64,000 nucleotides of DNA, from the NCBI GenBank assembly GCA_949130495.1, contig OX422216.1:102431967-102495966 (forward strand), read 5' to 3'. Under the pieces are notes generated by a model, which was not told where the DNA came from, did no database searches, and saw only the letters and a list, made by a program, of their open reading frames with translations. Positions 36,640-50,215 of the stretch are shown here, piece after piece. The translations under genes were made by a program, and so were the position numbers. Positions within the stretch are counted from its first letter, which is position 1. Each line of letters begins with the position of its first letter. The stretch is from Sambucus nigra (Eukaryota > Streptophyta > Magnoliopsida > Dipsacales > Adoxaceae).

Positions 36640-38650
36640 GTTAACGGGTGAAAACCCGAACCAGCCCCCAAACGACCCTGTAGGAGGTACGAACACATCG
36701 AACGGGACCAATGTAACTTGTAGGAACTGACCGCATAGTCTCGGGTCTCCCGGTTTGAGAGTATGACGATAATTTGCAAAAATCACACTTAGAGTTGAAA
36801 ACAGGCCATTAAAGGGTGCAAACTCAAACCAGCCCCCAAACGACCCCGTAGGAGGCACGAAGACCTCGCACGGGACCAGTGTAACTTGTAGGAATGGACC
36901 ACATAGTCTCGGGTCTCCCGGTTTGAGAGTATGACGATAATTTGCAAAAATCAAACTTAGACTTGAAAACAGGCCGTTAAAGGGTGAAAACCGGAACGAG
37001 CCCTCAAACGACCCCGTAGGAGGCACGAACACCTCGCACGGGACCAATGTAACTTGTTGGAACTGACAGCGTAGTCCCGGGTCTCCCGGTTTGAGAGTAT
37101 GACGATAATTTGCAAAAATTACACTTAGACTTGAAAACAGGCCGTTAAAGGGTGAAAACCCGAACCAGTCCCCAAACGACCCCGTAGAAGGCACGAACAC
37201 CTCGCATGGGACCAATGTAACTTTTAGGAACTGACCGCGTAGTCCCGGATCTCCCGATTTGAGAGTATGACGATAATTTGAAAAAATCACACTTAGACTT
37301 GAAAACAGGCCGTTAAAGGGTGAAAACACGAACCAGCCCCCAAATGACCCCGTAGGAGGCACGAACACCACGCACGGGACCAATGTAACTGGTACGAACT
37401 GACAGCGTAGTCCCGGGTCTCCCGGTTTGAGAGTATGATGATAATTTGCCAAAATCACACTTAGACTTGAAAACAGGCCATTAAAGGGTGAAACCCGAAC
37501 CAGCCCCCAAACGACCCCGTAGGAGGCACGAACACCTCGCACGGGACCAATGTAAATTGTAGGAACTGACCGCGTAGTCTCGGGTCTCCCGGTTTGAGAG
37601 TATGACGATAATTTGCAAAAATCACACTTAGACTTGAAAACATGCCGTTAAAGGGTGAAAACCGGAACGAGCCCTCAAACGACCCCGTAGGAGGCACAAA
37701 CACATCGCACGGGACCAATGTAACTTATTGGAACTGACAGCGTAGTCCCGGGTCTCCCGGTTTGAGAGTATGACGATAATTTGCAAAAATCACACTTAGA
37801 ATTGAAAACATGCCGTTAAATGGTGAATACTCAAACCAGCCCCCAAACGACCCCGTAGGAGGCACGAACACCTCGCACGGGACCAATGTAACTTCTTGGA
37901 ACTGACCGCATAGTCTCGGGTCTCCCGATTTGAGAGTATGACGTTAATTTACAAAAATCACACTTAGACTTGAAAACAGGCCGTTAAAGGGTGAAATCTT
38001 GAACCAGCCCCTAAACGACCCCGTTGGAGGCACGAACACCTCGCATGGGACCAATGTGACTTGTAGGAACTGACCGCCACATCCCGGGTCTCCCGGTGTG
38101 AGAGTATGACGATAATTTGCCAAAATCACACTTAGACTTGAAAACAGGCCGTTAAAGGGTGAAAACACAAACCAGCCCCCAAACGACCCCGTAGGAGGCA
38201 CGAACACCGCGCACGGGACCAATGTAACTAGTACGAACTGACCTTGAAGTCCCGGGTCTCCCGGTTTGAGAGTATGACGATAATTTTCCAAAATCACACT
38301 TAGACTTGAAAACAGGCCATTAAAGGGTGAAAACCCGAACCAGCCCCCAAACAACCCCGTAGGAGGAACAAACACCTCGCACGGGACCAACATAACTTGT
38401 AGGAACTGACCGCGTAGTCTCGGGTCTCCCAGTTCGAGAGTATGACGATAATTTGCAAAAATCACACTTAGACTTGAAAACAGGCCGTTAAATGGTGAAA
38501 ACTCAATCCAGCCCCCAAACGACCCCGTAGGAGGCACGAACACCTCGCACGGGACCAATGTAACTTGTAGGAACTGACCGCGTAGTCCCGGGTCTTCCGG
38601 TTTGAGAGTATGACGATAATTTGCAAAAATACACTTAAACTTGAAAACAG
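36640..38650 (+). repeat. HOR D block 2
   Basis: It carries the HOR D markers gggtgcaaactc (36814), ttgttggaactgacagc (37051) and aaatcttgaacc (37994). These recur near 59989, 60231 and 61333. Offsets of about 23.18 to 23.34 kb differ by about one monomer. Confidence 0.7.
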
Positions 38651-41600
38651 GCCGTTAAAGGGTGAAAACCCAAACCAGCCTCGAAACAACCCGGTGGGAG
38701 GCACGAACACCTTGCACTGGACCAATGTAACTTGTAGGAACCGACTGCGTAGTCCCGGGTCTTCAGATTCAAGAGTATGACGATAATTTGCAAAAATAAC
38801 ACTTAAACTTGAAAACACGCCGTTAAAGGGTTAAAACTCAAACCAGTCCCCAAATGACCCCGTAGAAGCAACGAACACCTCGCACGGGACCAATGTAACT
38901 TGTAGGAACTGACCGCGTAGTCCCGGATCTCCCGGTTTGAGAGTATGACGATAATTTGCCACAATCAAACTTAGACTTGAAAATCGGCCGTTAAAGGGTG
39001 AAAACTCAAACCGGCCACCAAACGACCCCGTAGGAGGTACGAACACCTCGCACGGGACCAATGTAACTTCTAGGAACTGACCGCGTAGTCCCAGATCTCC
39101 CAGTTTGAGAGTATGACGATAATTTGCCAAAATCACCCCTATACTTGAAAACAGAAAGTTAAAGGTTGAAAACTCAAACCAGCCCCTAAACGACCCCGTA
39201 GGAGGCACGAACACCTCGCACGGGACCAATGTAACTTGTAGGAACTAACCGCGCAGTCCCGGGTCTCCCGGTGTGAGAGTATGATGATAATTTTCCAAAA
39301 TCACACTTAGACTTGAAAACAGGGCGTTAAAGGGTGAAAACACGAACCAGCCCCTAAACGACCCCGTAGCAGGCACGAACACCTCGCACGGGACCAATGT
39401 AACTTGTAGGAACTGACCGCGTAGTCCCGGGTCTCCGGGTTTGAGAGTTTGACGATAATTTGCCAAAATCACACTTAGACACGAAAACAGGCCGTTAAAG
39501 GGTGAAAACTCAAACCAGTCCGCAAACGACCCCGTAGAAGGCACGAACACCTCGCACGGGACCAATGTAACTTGTACGAAATGACCGTGTAGTCCCGGGG
39601 TCTGCCGATTTGAGAGTATGACGATAATTTGCAAAAATACACTTAGACTTGAAAACAGGCCGTTAAAGGGTGAAAACTTAAACCAGCCCCTAAACGACCC
39701 CGTAGGAGGCACGAACACCTCGCACGGGACCAATGTAACTTGTAGGAACTGACCGCGTAGTCCCGGATCTCCCGATTTGAGAGTATTACGATAATTTGCA
39801 AAAATCACACTTAGACTTGAAAACGGGCCATTAGAGGGTGAAAACCCGAACCAGCCCCCAAACGACCCCGTAGGAGGCACGGACACCTCGCACGGGACCA
39901 ATGTAATTTGTAGGAACTGACCGCGTAGTCCCGGGTCTCCCGGTTTGAGATTATGATGATAATTTGCAACAATCACACTTAGACATGAAACACATGCCGT
40001 TAAAGGGTGAAAACTCAAACCAGTCCTCAAACGACCCCGTAGAAGGCACGAATCTCCCGGTTTGAGAGTATGACGAGAATTTGCCAAAATCACACTTAGA
40101 CTTGAAAACAGGCCGTTAAAGGGTGAAAACTCAAACCAGTCTTCAGACGACCCCGTGGAAGGAACGAACACCTCGCACGGGACCAATGTAACTTGTAGGA
40201 ACTGATCGCGTAGTCCCGGGTCTCCCGATTTGAGAGTATGAGGATAATTTGTAAAAATCACACTTATACTTGAAAACATGCCGTTAAAGGGTGAAAACCA
40301 GAACGAGCCCCCAAACAACCCCGTAGGCGGCATGAACACCTCGCACGGGACCAATGTAACTTGTTGGAACTGACCGCGCAGTCCCGGGTCTCCTGCTTTG
40401 AGAGTATGACGATAATTTGCAAAAATCACACTTAGACTTGAAAACAGGACGTTAAAGGGTGAAAACCCGAACCAGCCCCCAAACGACCCCGTAGGAGGCA
40501 CGAACACCTGACCAATGTAACTTGTAGGAACTGACCGCGTAGTCCCAGGTCTCTCGGTTCGAGAGTATGACGATAATTTGCAAAAATCACACTTAGACTT
40601 GAAAACATGCCGTTAAAGGGTGAAAATTCCAACCAGTCCTCAAACGATAATTTTCCAAAATCACACTTAGACTTGAAAAACAGGCCGTTAAAGGGTGAAA
40701 ACACGAACCAAACCCCAAACGACCCCGTAGGAGGCACGAACACCTCGCACGGGACCAATGTAACTTGTAGGAACTGACCGCGCAGTCCCGGGTCTCCCGG
40801 TTTGAGAGTATGACGATAATTTGCCAAAATCACACTTAGACTTGAAAATAGGCCGTTAAATGGTGAAAACTCAAACCAGTCCTCAAACGACCCAGTAGAA
40901 GGCACGAACACCTCGCACGGGACCAATGTAACTTGTAGGAACTGACCGCGTAGTCCCGGGTCTCCCGGTCTGAGAGTATGACGATAATTTTGCCAAAATC
41001 ACACTTAGACTTGAAAACAGGCTGTTAAAGGGTGAAAACTCAAACCAGTCCTCAAACGACCCCGTAGGAGGCACGAACACCTCGCACGGGACCAATGTAA
41101 CTTGTAGGAACTGACCGCGTAGTCCCGGGTCTGCCGATTTGAGAGTATGATGATAATTTGCAAAAATACACTTAGACTTGAAAGCAGACCGTTAAAGGAT
41201 GAAAACCCAAACCATCCTCGAAACGACCTAGTGGGAGGCACGAACACCTCGCACGGGACCAATTTAACTTGTAGGAACTGATCGCATAGTCCCGGGTATC
41301 CCGGTTTGAGAGTATGACGATAATTTGTAAAAATCACACTGACTTGTAAACAGACCGTTAAAGGGTGAAAACTCAAACCAGCTACCAAACGACCCCGTAG
41401 GAGGTACGAACACCTCGCACGGGACCAATGTAACTTGTAGGAACGGACCGTCTAGTCCCAGGTCTCCCAGTTTGAGAGTATGACGATAGTTTGCCCAAAT
41501 CACCCCTAGACTTGAAAACAGGTCGTTAAAGGTTGAAAACTCAAACCAGCCCCTAAACGACCCCGTAGGAGGCACGAACATCTCGTACGGGACCAATGTA

Positions 41601-42008
41601 ACTTGTAGGAGATGACCGCGGAGTCCTGGGTCTCCCGGTGTGAGAGTATGATGATAATTTGCCAAAATCACACTTAGACTTTAAAACAGGCCGTCAACGG
41701 GTGAAAACCCGAACCAGCCCCCAAACGACCCCGTAGGAGGTAAGAACACCTCGAACGGGACCAATGTAACTTGTAGGAACATACCGCATAGTCCCGGGTC
41801 TCCCGGTTTGAGAGTATGATGTTAATTTGCAAAAATAACACTTAAACTTGAAAACACGTCGTTAAAGGGTGAAAACTCAAACCAGTCCCCAAATGACCCC
41901 GTAGAAGCAACGAACACCTCGCACGGGACCAATGTAACTTGTAGGAACTGACCGCGTAGTCTCGGGTCTCCCAGTTCGAGAGTATGACGATAATTTGCAA
42001 AAATCACA

Positions 42009-42176
42009 CTTAGACTTGAAAACAGGCCGTTAAATGGTGAAAACTCAATCCAGCCCCCAAACGACCCCGTAGGAGGCACGAACACCTAGCACGGGACCAA
42101 TGTAACTTGTAGGAACTGACCGCGTAGTCCCGGGTCTCCCGGTTTGAGAGTATGACGATAATTTGCCAAAATCACA
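42009..42176 (+). repeat. Type B satellite monomer (168 bp), example
   Basis: This represents the commoner 168-bp subfamily, with aaaatcacactt, gtgaaaactcaa and ccaaacgaccccgtaggagg. Because 168 is a multiple of three, runs of type B keep one minus-strand frame open across many monomers. Type A monomers break that frame. Confidence 0.9.
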
Positions 42177-42839
42177 CTTAGACTTGAAAACAGGCCGTAA
42201 AATGGTGAAAACTCAAACCAGCCCCCAAACGACCCCGTAGGAGGCACGAACACCTCGCACGGCAGCAATGGAACTTATAGGAACTAACCGCGTAGTCTCG
42301 GGTCTGCCGATTTGAGAGTACGACGATAATTTGCAAAAATACACTTAGACTTGAAAACAGGCCGTTAAAGGATGAAAACCCAAACCAGCCTCGAAACGAC
42401 CCGGTGGGAGGCACGAACACCTAGCACGGGACCAATGTAACTTGTAGGAACTGATCGTGTAGTCCCGGGTCTCCCGGTTTGAGAGTATGACGATAATTTG
42501 CAAAAATTCACTTAGACTTCAAAACAGGCCGTTAAAGGATGAAAACCCAAACCAGCCTCGAAACGACCCGGTGGGAGGCACGAATACTTCGCACGGGACC
42601 AATGTAACTTGTAGCAACTGACCGCATTGTCCCGGGTCTCCCGGTTCGAGACTATGACGATAATTTAGAAAAATCACACTTAGACTTGAAAACATGTCGT
42701 TAAAGGGTGAAAACACAAATCAGTCCCCAAATGACCCCGTAGAAGGCACGAACACCTCGCACGGGAAAAATATAACTTGTAGGAACTGACCGCGTAGACG
42801 CGGATCTCCCGGTTTGAGAGTACGAGGATAATTTGCAAA

Positions 42840-42940
42840 AATCACACTTAGACTTGAAAACAGGCACGAACACCTCACACGGGACCAATGCAACTTGTAG
42901 GAACTGACCGCGTAGGTTTGAGAGTATGACGATAATTTGC
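42840..42940 (+). repeat. Large-deletion monomers aaaacaggcacgaac and gcgtaggtttgag, example
   Basis: Two adjacent shortened monomers: aaaacaggc is joined directly to acgaacacctcac, then gcgtag is joined to gtttgagag. The same pair occurs near 11430, 14023, 16450, 28474, 42860, 46314, 49766 and 52361, that is, in every copy of HORs B and C and in the shared block at 27930-28870. Confidence 0.8.
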
Positions 42941-43313
42941 CAAAATCACACTTAGAGTTGAAAAAAGGCCGTTAATGGGTGAAAACTGAAACCAGCCCCC
43001 AAATGACCCCGTAGGAGGCACGAACACCTCGCACGGGACCAATGTAACTGTTAGGAACTGACCGCGTCGTCCCGGGTCTCCCGGTTTTAGAGTATGGCAA
43101 TAATTTGCAAAAATCACGCTTAGACTTGAAAACAGGCCGTTAACGGGTGAAAACTTAAACCAGCCCCCAAACAACCCCGTAGAAGGCACGAACTTGTAGG
43201 AACTGACCGCGTAGTCCCGGGTCTGCCGGTTTGAGAGTATGATGATAATTTGAAAAAATCACACTTAGACTTGAAAACAGGTCGTCAAAGGGTGAAAACC
43301 CAAACCAACCTCG

Positions 43314-46300
43314 AAACGACCCCGTAGGAGGCACGGACACCTCGCACGGGACCAATGTAACTTGTAGGAACTGACCGCGCAGTCCCGGGTCTCCCGGTTT
43401 GAGATTATGATGATAATTTGCAACAATCACACTTAGACATGAAACACATGCCGTTAAAGGGTGAAAACTCAAACCAGTCCTCAAACGACCCCGTAGAAGG
43501 CACGAATCTCCCGGTTTGAGAGTATGACGAGAATTTGCCAAAATCACACTTAGACTTGAAAACAGGCCGTTAAAGGGTGAAAACTCAAACCAGTCTTCAG
43601 ACGACCCCGTGGAAGGAACGAACACCTCGCACGGGACCAATGTAACTTGTAGGAACTGATCGCGTAGTCCCGGGTCTCCCGATTTGAGAGTATGAGGATA
43701 ATTTGTAAAAATCACACTTATACTTGAAAACATGCCGTTAAAGGGTGAAAACCAGAACGAGCCCCCAAACAACCCCGTAGGCGGCATGAACACCTCGCAC
43801 GGGACCAATGTAACTTGTTGGAACTGACCGCGCAGTCCCGGGTCTCCTGCTTTGAGAGTATGACGATAATTTGCAAAAATCACACTTAGACTTGAAAACA
43901 GGTCGTTAAAGGGTGAAAACCCGAACCAACCCCCAAACGACCCCGTAGGAGGCACGAACACCTGACCAATGTAACTTGTAGGAACTGACCGCGTAGTCCC
44001 AGGTCTCTCGGTTCGAGAGTATGACGATAATTTGCAAAAATCACACTTAGACTTGAAAACATGCCGTTAAAGGGTGAAAATTCCAACCAGTCCTCAAACG
44101 ATAATTTTCCAAAATCACACTTAGACTTGAAAAACAGGCCGTTAAAGGGTGAAAACACGAACCAACCCCCAAACGACCCCGTAGGAGGCACGAACACCTC
44201 GCACGGGACCAATGTAACTTGTAGGAACTGACCGCGCAGTCCCGGGTCTCCCGGTTTGAGAGTATGACGATAATTTGCCAAAATCACACTTAGACTTGAA
44301 AATAGGCCGTTAAATGGTGAAAACTCAAACCAGTCCTCAAACGACCCAGTAGAAGGCACGAACACCTCGCACGGGACCAATGTAACTTGTAGGAACTGAC
44401 CGCGTAGTCCCGGGTCTCCCGGTTTGAGAGTATGACGATAATTTTGCCAAAATCACACTTAGACTTGAAAACAGGCTGTTAAAGGGTGAAAACTCAAACC
44501 AGTCCTCAAACGACCCCGTAGGAGGCACGAACACCTCGCACGGGACCAATGTAACTTGTAGGAACTGACCGCGTAGTCCCAGGTCTGCCGATTTGAGAGT
44601 ATGATGATAATTTGCAAAAATACACTTAGACTTGAAAGCAGACCGTTAAAGGATGAAAACACAAACCATCCTCGAAACGACCTAGTGGGAGGCACGAACA
44701 CCTCGCACGGGACCAATTTAACTTGTAGGAACTGATCGCATAGTCCCGGGTATCCCGGTTTGAGAGTATGACGATAATTTGTAAAAATCACACTGACTTG
44801 TAAACAGACCGTTAAAGGGTGAAAACTCAAACCAGCTACCAAACGACCCCGTAGGAGGTACGAACACCTCGCACGGGACCAATGTAACTTGTAGGAACTG
44901 ACCGTCTAGTCCCAGGTCTCCCAGTTTGAGAGTATGACGATAGTTTGCCCAAATCACCCCTAGACTTGAAAACAGGTCGTGAAAGGTTGAAAACTCAAAC
45001 CAGCCCCTAAACGACCCCGTAGGAGGCACGAACATCTCGTACGGGACCAATGTAACTTGTAGGAGATGACCGCGGAGTCCTGGGTCTCCCGGTGTGAGAG
45101 TATGATGATAATTTGCCAAAATCACACTTAGACTTTAAAACAGGCCGTCAACGGGTGAAAACCCGAACCAGCCCCCAAACGACCCCGTAGGAGGTAAGAA
45201 CACCTCGAACGGGACCAATGTAACTTGTAGGAACATACCGCATAGTCCCGGGTCTCCCGGTTTGAGAGTATGATGTTAATTTGCAAAAATAACACTTAAA
45301 CTTGAAAACACGTCGTTAAAGGGTGAAAACTCAAACCAGTCCCCAAATGACCCCGTAGAAGCAACGAACACCTCGCACGGGACCAATGTAACTTGTAGGA
45401 ACTGACCGCGTAGTCTCGGGTCTCCCAGTTCGAGAGTATGACGATAATTTGCAAAAATCACACTTAGACTTGAAAACAGGCCGTTAAATGGTGAAAACTC
45501 AATCCAGCCCCCAAACGACCCAGTAGGAGGCACGAACACCTAGCACGGGACCAATGTAACTTGTAGGAACTGACCGCGTAGTCCCGGGTCTCCCGGTTTG
45601 AGAGTATGACGATAATTTGCCAAAATCACACTTAGACTTGAAAACAGGCCGTAAAATGGTGAAAACTCAAACCAGCCCCCAAACGACCCCGTAGGAGGCA
45701 CGAACACCTCGCACGGCAGCAATGGAACTTATAGGAACTAACCGCGTAGTCTCGGGTCTGCCGATTTGAGAGTACGACGATAATTTGCAAAAATACACTT
45801 AGACTTGAAAACAGGCCGTTAAAGGATGAAAACCCAAACCAGCCTCGAAACGACCCGGTGGGAGGCACGAACACCTAGCACGGGACCAATGTAACTTGTA
45901 GGAACTGATCGTGTAGTCCCGGGTCTCCCGGTTTGAGAGTATGACGATAATTTGCAAAAATTCACTTAGACTTCAAAACAGGCCGTTAAAGGATGAAAAC
46001 CCAAACCAGCCTCGAAACGACCCGGTGGGAGGCACGAATACTTCGCACGGGACCAATGTAACTTGTAGCAACTGACCGCATTGTCCCGGGTCTCCCGATT
46101 CGAGACTATGACGATAATTTAGAAAAATCACACTTAGACTTGAAAACATGTCGTTAAAGGGTGAAAACACAAATCAGTCCCCAAATGACCCCGTAGAAGG
46201 CACGAACACCTCGCACGGGACAAATATAACTTGTAGGAACTGACCGCGTAGACGCGGATCTCCCGGTTTGAGAGTACGAGGATAATTTGCAAAAATCACA

Positions 46301-46767
46301 CTTAGACTTGAAAACAGGCACGAACACCTCACACGGGACCAATGCAACTTGTAGGAACTGACCGCGTAGGTTTGAGAGTATGACGATAATTTGCCAAAAT
46401 CACACTTAGAGTTGAAAAAAGGCCGTTAATGGGTGAAAACTGAAACCAGCCCCCAAATGACCCCGTAGGAGGCACGAACACCTCGCACGGGACCAATGTA
46501 ACTGTTAGGAACTGACCGCGTCGTCCCGGGTCTCCCGGTTTTAGAGTATGGCGATAATTTGCAAAAATCACGCTTAGACTTGAAAACAGGCCGTTAACGG
46601 GTGAAAACTTAAACCAGCCCCCAAACAACCCCGTAGAAGGCACGAACTTGTAGGAACTGACCGCGTAGTCCCGGGTCTGCCGGTTTGAGAGTATGATGAT
46701 AATTTGAAAAAATCACACTTAGACTTGAAAACAGGTCGTCAAAGGGTGAAAACCCAAACCAACCTCG
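43314..46767 (+). repeat. HOR C copy 2 (3454 bp)
   Basis: It has the same length as copy 1 to the base and near-identical sequence by eye. It shares the cacggacacc variant with copy 1, which later copies lack. Confidence 0.92.
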
Positions 46768-49700
46768 AAACGACCCCGTAGGAGGCACGAACACCTCGCA
46801 CGGGACCAATGTAACTTGTAGGAACTGACCGCGCAGTCCCGGGTCTCCCGGTTTGAGATTATGATGATAATTTGCAACAATCACACTTAGACATGAAACA
46901 CATGCCGTTAAAGGGTGAAAACTCAAACCAGTCCTCAAACGACCCCGTAGAAGGCACGAATCTCCCGGTTTGAGAGTATGACGAGAATTTGCCAAAATCA
47001 CACTTAGACTTGAAAACAGGCCGTTAAAGGGTGAAAACTCAAACCAGTCTTCAGACGACCCCGTGGAAGGAACGAACACCTCGCACGGGACCAATGTAAC
47101 TTGTAGGAACTGATCGCGTAGTCCCGGGTCTCCCGATTTGAGAGTATGAGGATAATTTGTAAAAATCACACTTATACTTGAAAACATGCCGTTAAAGGGT
47201 GAAAACCAGAACGAGCCCCCAAACAACCCCGTAGGCGGCATGAACACCTCGCACGGGACCAATGTAACTTGTTGGAACTGACCGCGCAGTCCCGGGTCTC
47301 CTGCTTTGAGAGTATGACGATAATTTGCAAAAATCACACTTAGACTTGAAAACAGGTCGTTAAAGGGTGAAAACCCGAACCAACCCCCAAACGACCCCGT
47401 AGGAGGCACGAACACCTGACCAATGTAACTTGTAGGAACTGACCGCGTAGTCCCAGGTCTCTCGGTTCGAGAGTATGACGATAATTTGCAAAAATCACAC
47501 TTAGACTTGAAAACATGCCGTTAAAGGGTGAAAATTCCAACCAGTCCTCAAACGATAATTTTCCAAAATCACACTTAGACTTGAAAAACAGGCCGTTAAA
47601 GGGTGAAAACACGAACCAACCCCCAAACGACCCCGTAGGAGGCACGAACACCTCGCACGGGACCAATGTAACTTGTAGGAACTGACCGCGCAGTCCCGGG
47701 TCTCCCGGTTTGAGAGTATGACGATAATTTGCCAAAATCACACTTAGACTTGAAAATAGGCCGTTAAATGGTGAAAACTCAAACCAGTCCTCAAACGACC
47801 CAGTAGAAGGCACGAACACCTCGCACGGGACCAATGTAACTTGTAGGAACTGACCGCGTAGTCCCGGGTCTCCCGGTTTGAGAGTATGACGATAATTTTG
47901 CCAAAATCACACTTAGACTTGAAAACAGGCTGTTAAAGGGTGAAAACTCAAACCAGTCCTCAAACGACCCCGTAGGAGGCACGAACACCTCGCACGGGAC
48001 CAATGTAACTTGTAGGAACTGACCGCGTAGTCCCAGGTCTGCCGATTTGAGAGTATGATGATAATTTGCAAAAATACACTTAGACTTGAAAGCAGACCGT
48101 TAAAGGATGAAAACACAAACCATCCTCGAAACGACCTAGTGGGAGGCACGAACACCTCGCACGGGACCAATTTAACTTGTAGGAACTGATCGCATAGTCC
48201 CGGGTATCCCGGTTTGAGAGTATGACGATAATTTGTAAAAATCACACTGACTTGTAAACAGACCGTTAAAGGGTGAAAACTCAAACCAGCTACCAAACGA
48301 CCCCGTAGGAGGTACGAACACCTCGCACGGGACCAATGTAACTTGTAGGAACTGACCGTCTAGTCCCAGGTCTCCCAGTTTGAGAGTATGACGATAGTTT
48401 GCCCAAATCACCCCTAGACTTGAAAACAGGTCGTTAAAGGTTGAAAACTCAAACCAGCCCCTAAACGACCCCGTAGGAGGCACGAACATCTCGTACGGGA
48501 CCAATGTAACTTGTAGGAGATGACCGCGGAGGTCTCCCGGTGTGAGAGTATGATGATAATTTGCCAAAATCACACTTAGACTTTAAAACAGGCCGTCAAC
48601 GGGTGAAAACCCGAACCAGCCCCCAAACGACCCCGTAGGAGGTAAGAACACCTCGAACGGGACCAATGTAACTTGTAGGAACATACCGCATAGTCCCGGG
48701 TCTCCCGGTTTGAGAGTATGATGTTAATTTGCAAAAATAACACTTAAACTTGAAAACACGTCGTTAAAGGGTGAAAACTCAAACCAGTCCCCAAATGACC
48801 CCGTAGAAGCAACGAACACCTCGCACGGGACCAATGTAACTTGTAGGAACTGACCGCGTAGTCTCGGGTCTCCCAGTTCGAGAGTATGACGATAATTTGC
48901 AAAAATCACACTTAGACTTGAAAACAGGCCGTTAAATGGTGAAAACTCAATCCAGCCCCCAAACGACCCCGTAGGAGGCACGAACACCTAGCACGGGACC
49001 AATGTAACTTGTAGGAACTGACCGCGTAGTCCCGGGTCTCCCGGTTTGAGAGTATGACGATAATTTGCCAAAATCACACTTAGACTTGAAAACAGGCCGT
49101 AAAATGGTGAAAACTCAAACCAGCCCCCAAACGACCCCGTAGGAGGCACGAACACCTCGCACGGCAGCAATGGAACTTATAGGAACTAACCGCGTAGTCT
49201 CGGGTCTGCCGATTTGAGAGTACGACGATAATTTGCAAAAATACACTTAGACTTGAAAACAGGCCGTTAAAGGATGAAAACCCAAACCAGCCTCGAAACG
49301 ACCCGGTGGGAGGCACGAACACCTAGCACGGGACCAATGTAACTTGTAGGAACTGATCGTGTAGTCCCGGGTCTCCCGGTTTGAGAGTATGACGATAATT
49401 TGCAAAAATTCACTTAGACTTCAAAACAGGCCGTTAAAGGATGAAAACCCAAACCAGCCTCGAAACGACCCGGTGGGAGGCACGAATACTTCGCACGGGA
49501 CCAATGTAACTTGTAGCAACTGACCGCATTGTCCCGGGTCTCCCGGTTCGAGACTATGACGATAATTTAGAAAAATCACACTTAGACTTGAAAAAATGTC
49601 GTTAAAGGGTGAAAACACAAATCAGTCCCCAAATGACCCCGTAGAAGGCACGAACACCTCGCACGGGACAAATATAACTTGTAGGAACTGACCGCGTAGA

Positions 49701-50215
49701 CGCGGATCTCCCGGTTTTAGAGTACGAGGATAATTTGCAAAAATCACACTTAGACTTGAAAACAGGCACGAACACCTCACACGGGACCAATGCAACTTGT
49801 AGGAACTGACCGCGTAGGTTTGAGAGTATGACGATAATTTGCCAAAATCACACTTAGAGTTGAAAAAAGGCCGTTAATGGGTGAAAACTGAAACCAGCCA
49901 CCAAATGACCCCATAGGAGGCACGAACACCTCGCACGGGACCAATGTAACTGTTAGGAACTGACCGCGTCGTCCCGGGTCTCCCGGTTTTAGAGTATGGC
50001 GATAATTTGCAAAAATCACGCTTAGACTTGAAAACAGGCCGTTAACGGGTGAAAACTTAAACCAGCCCCCAAACAACCCCGTAGAAGGCACGAACTTGTA
50101 GGAACTGACCGCGTAGTCCCGGGTCTGCCGGTTTGAGAGTATGATGATAATTTGAAAAAATCACACTTAGACTTGAAAACAGGTCGTCAAAGGGTGAAAA
50201 CCCAAACCAACCTCG
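46768..50215 (+). repeat. HOR C copy 3 (3448 bp)
   Basis: It is near-identical to copy 2. The 6-bp difference is a deletion at about 48530, where gcggagtcctgggtctcc has become gcggaggtctcc. Confidence 0.92.
50050..50120 (+). repeat. Recurrent 23-bp deletion monomer, example
   Basis: The monomer reads gcacgaacttgtagg because 23 bp between two aac triplets are missing. The identical junction occurs near 1050, 2996, 3645, 10173, 11763, 14357, 16775, 28803, 30797, 43193, 46647, 50095, 52691, 56028, 59221 and 62649. It is usually followed by a monomer with gaaaaaatcacactt or ttaaaaaatcacactt and cctcgaaacgaccccg. One origin followed by spread is the simplest reading. Confidence 0.8.

Larger units (their letters stand above)
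39860..43313 (+). repeat. HOR C copy 1 (3454 bp)
   Basis: This is the first copy of the most homogeneous higher-order unit, about 20 to 21 monomers including several shortened ones. Base 39860 aligns with 43314, 46768, 50216 and 52813. Shared rare features include cacgaatctcccgg, cagtcttcagacgaccccgtgg, ctcaaacgataattttcc, cacactgacttgtaaacag and gcagcaatggaac. Differences from copy 2 are scattered single bases. Confidence 0.9.
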
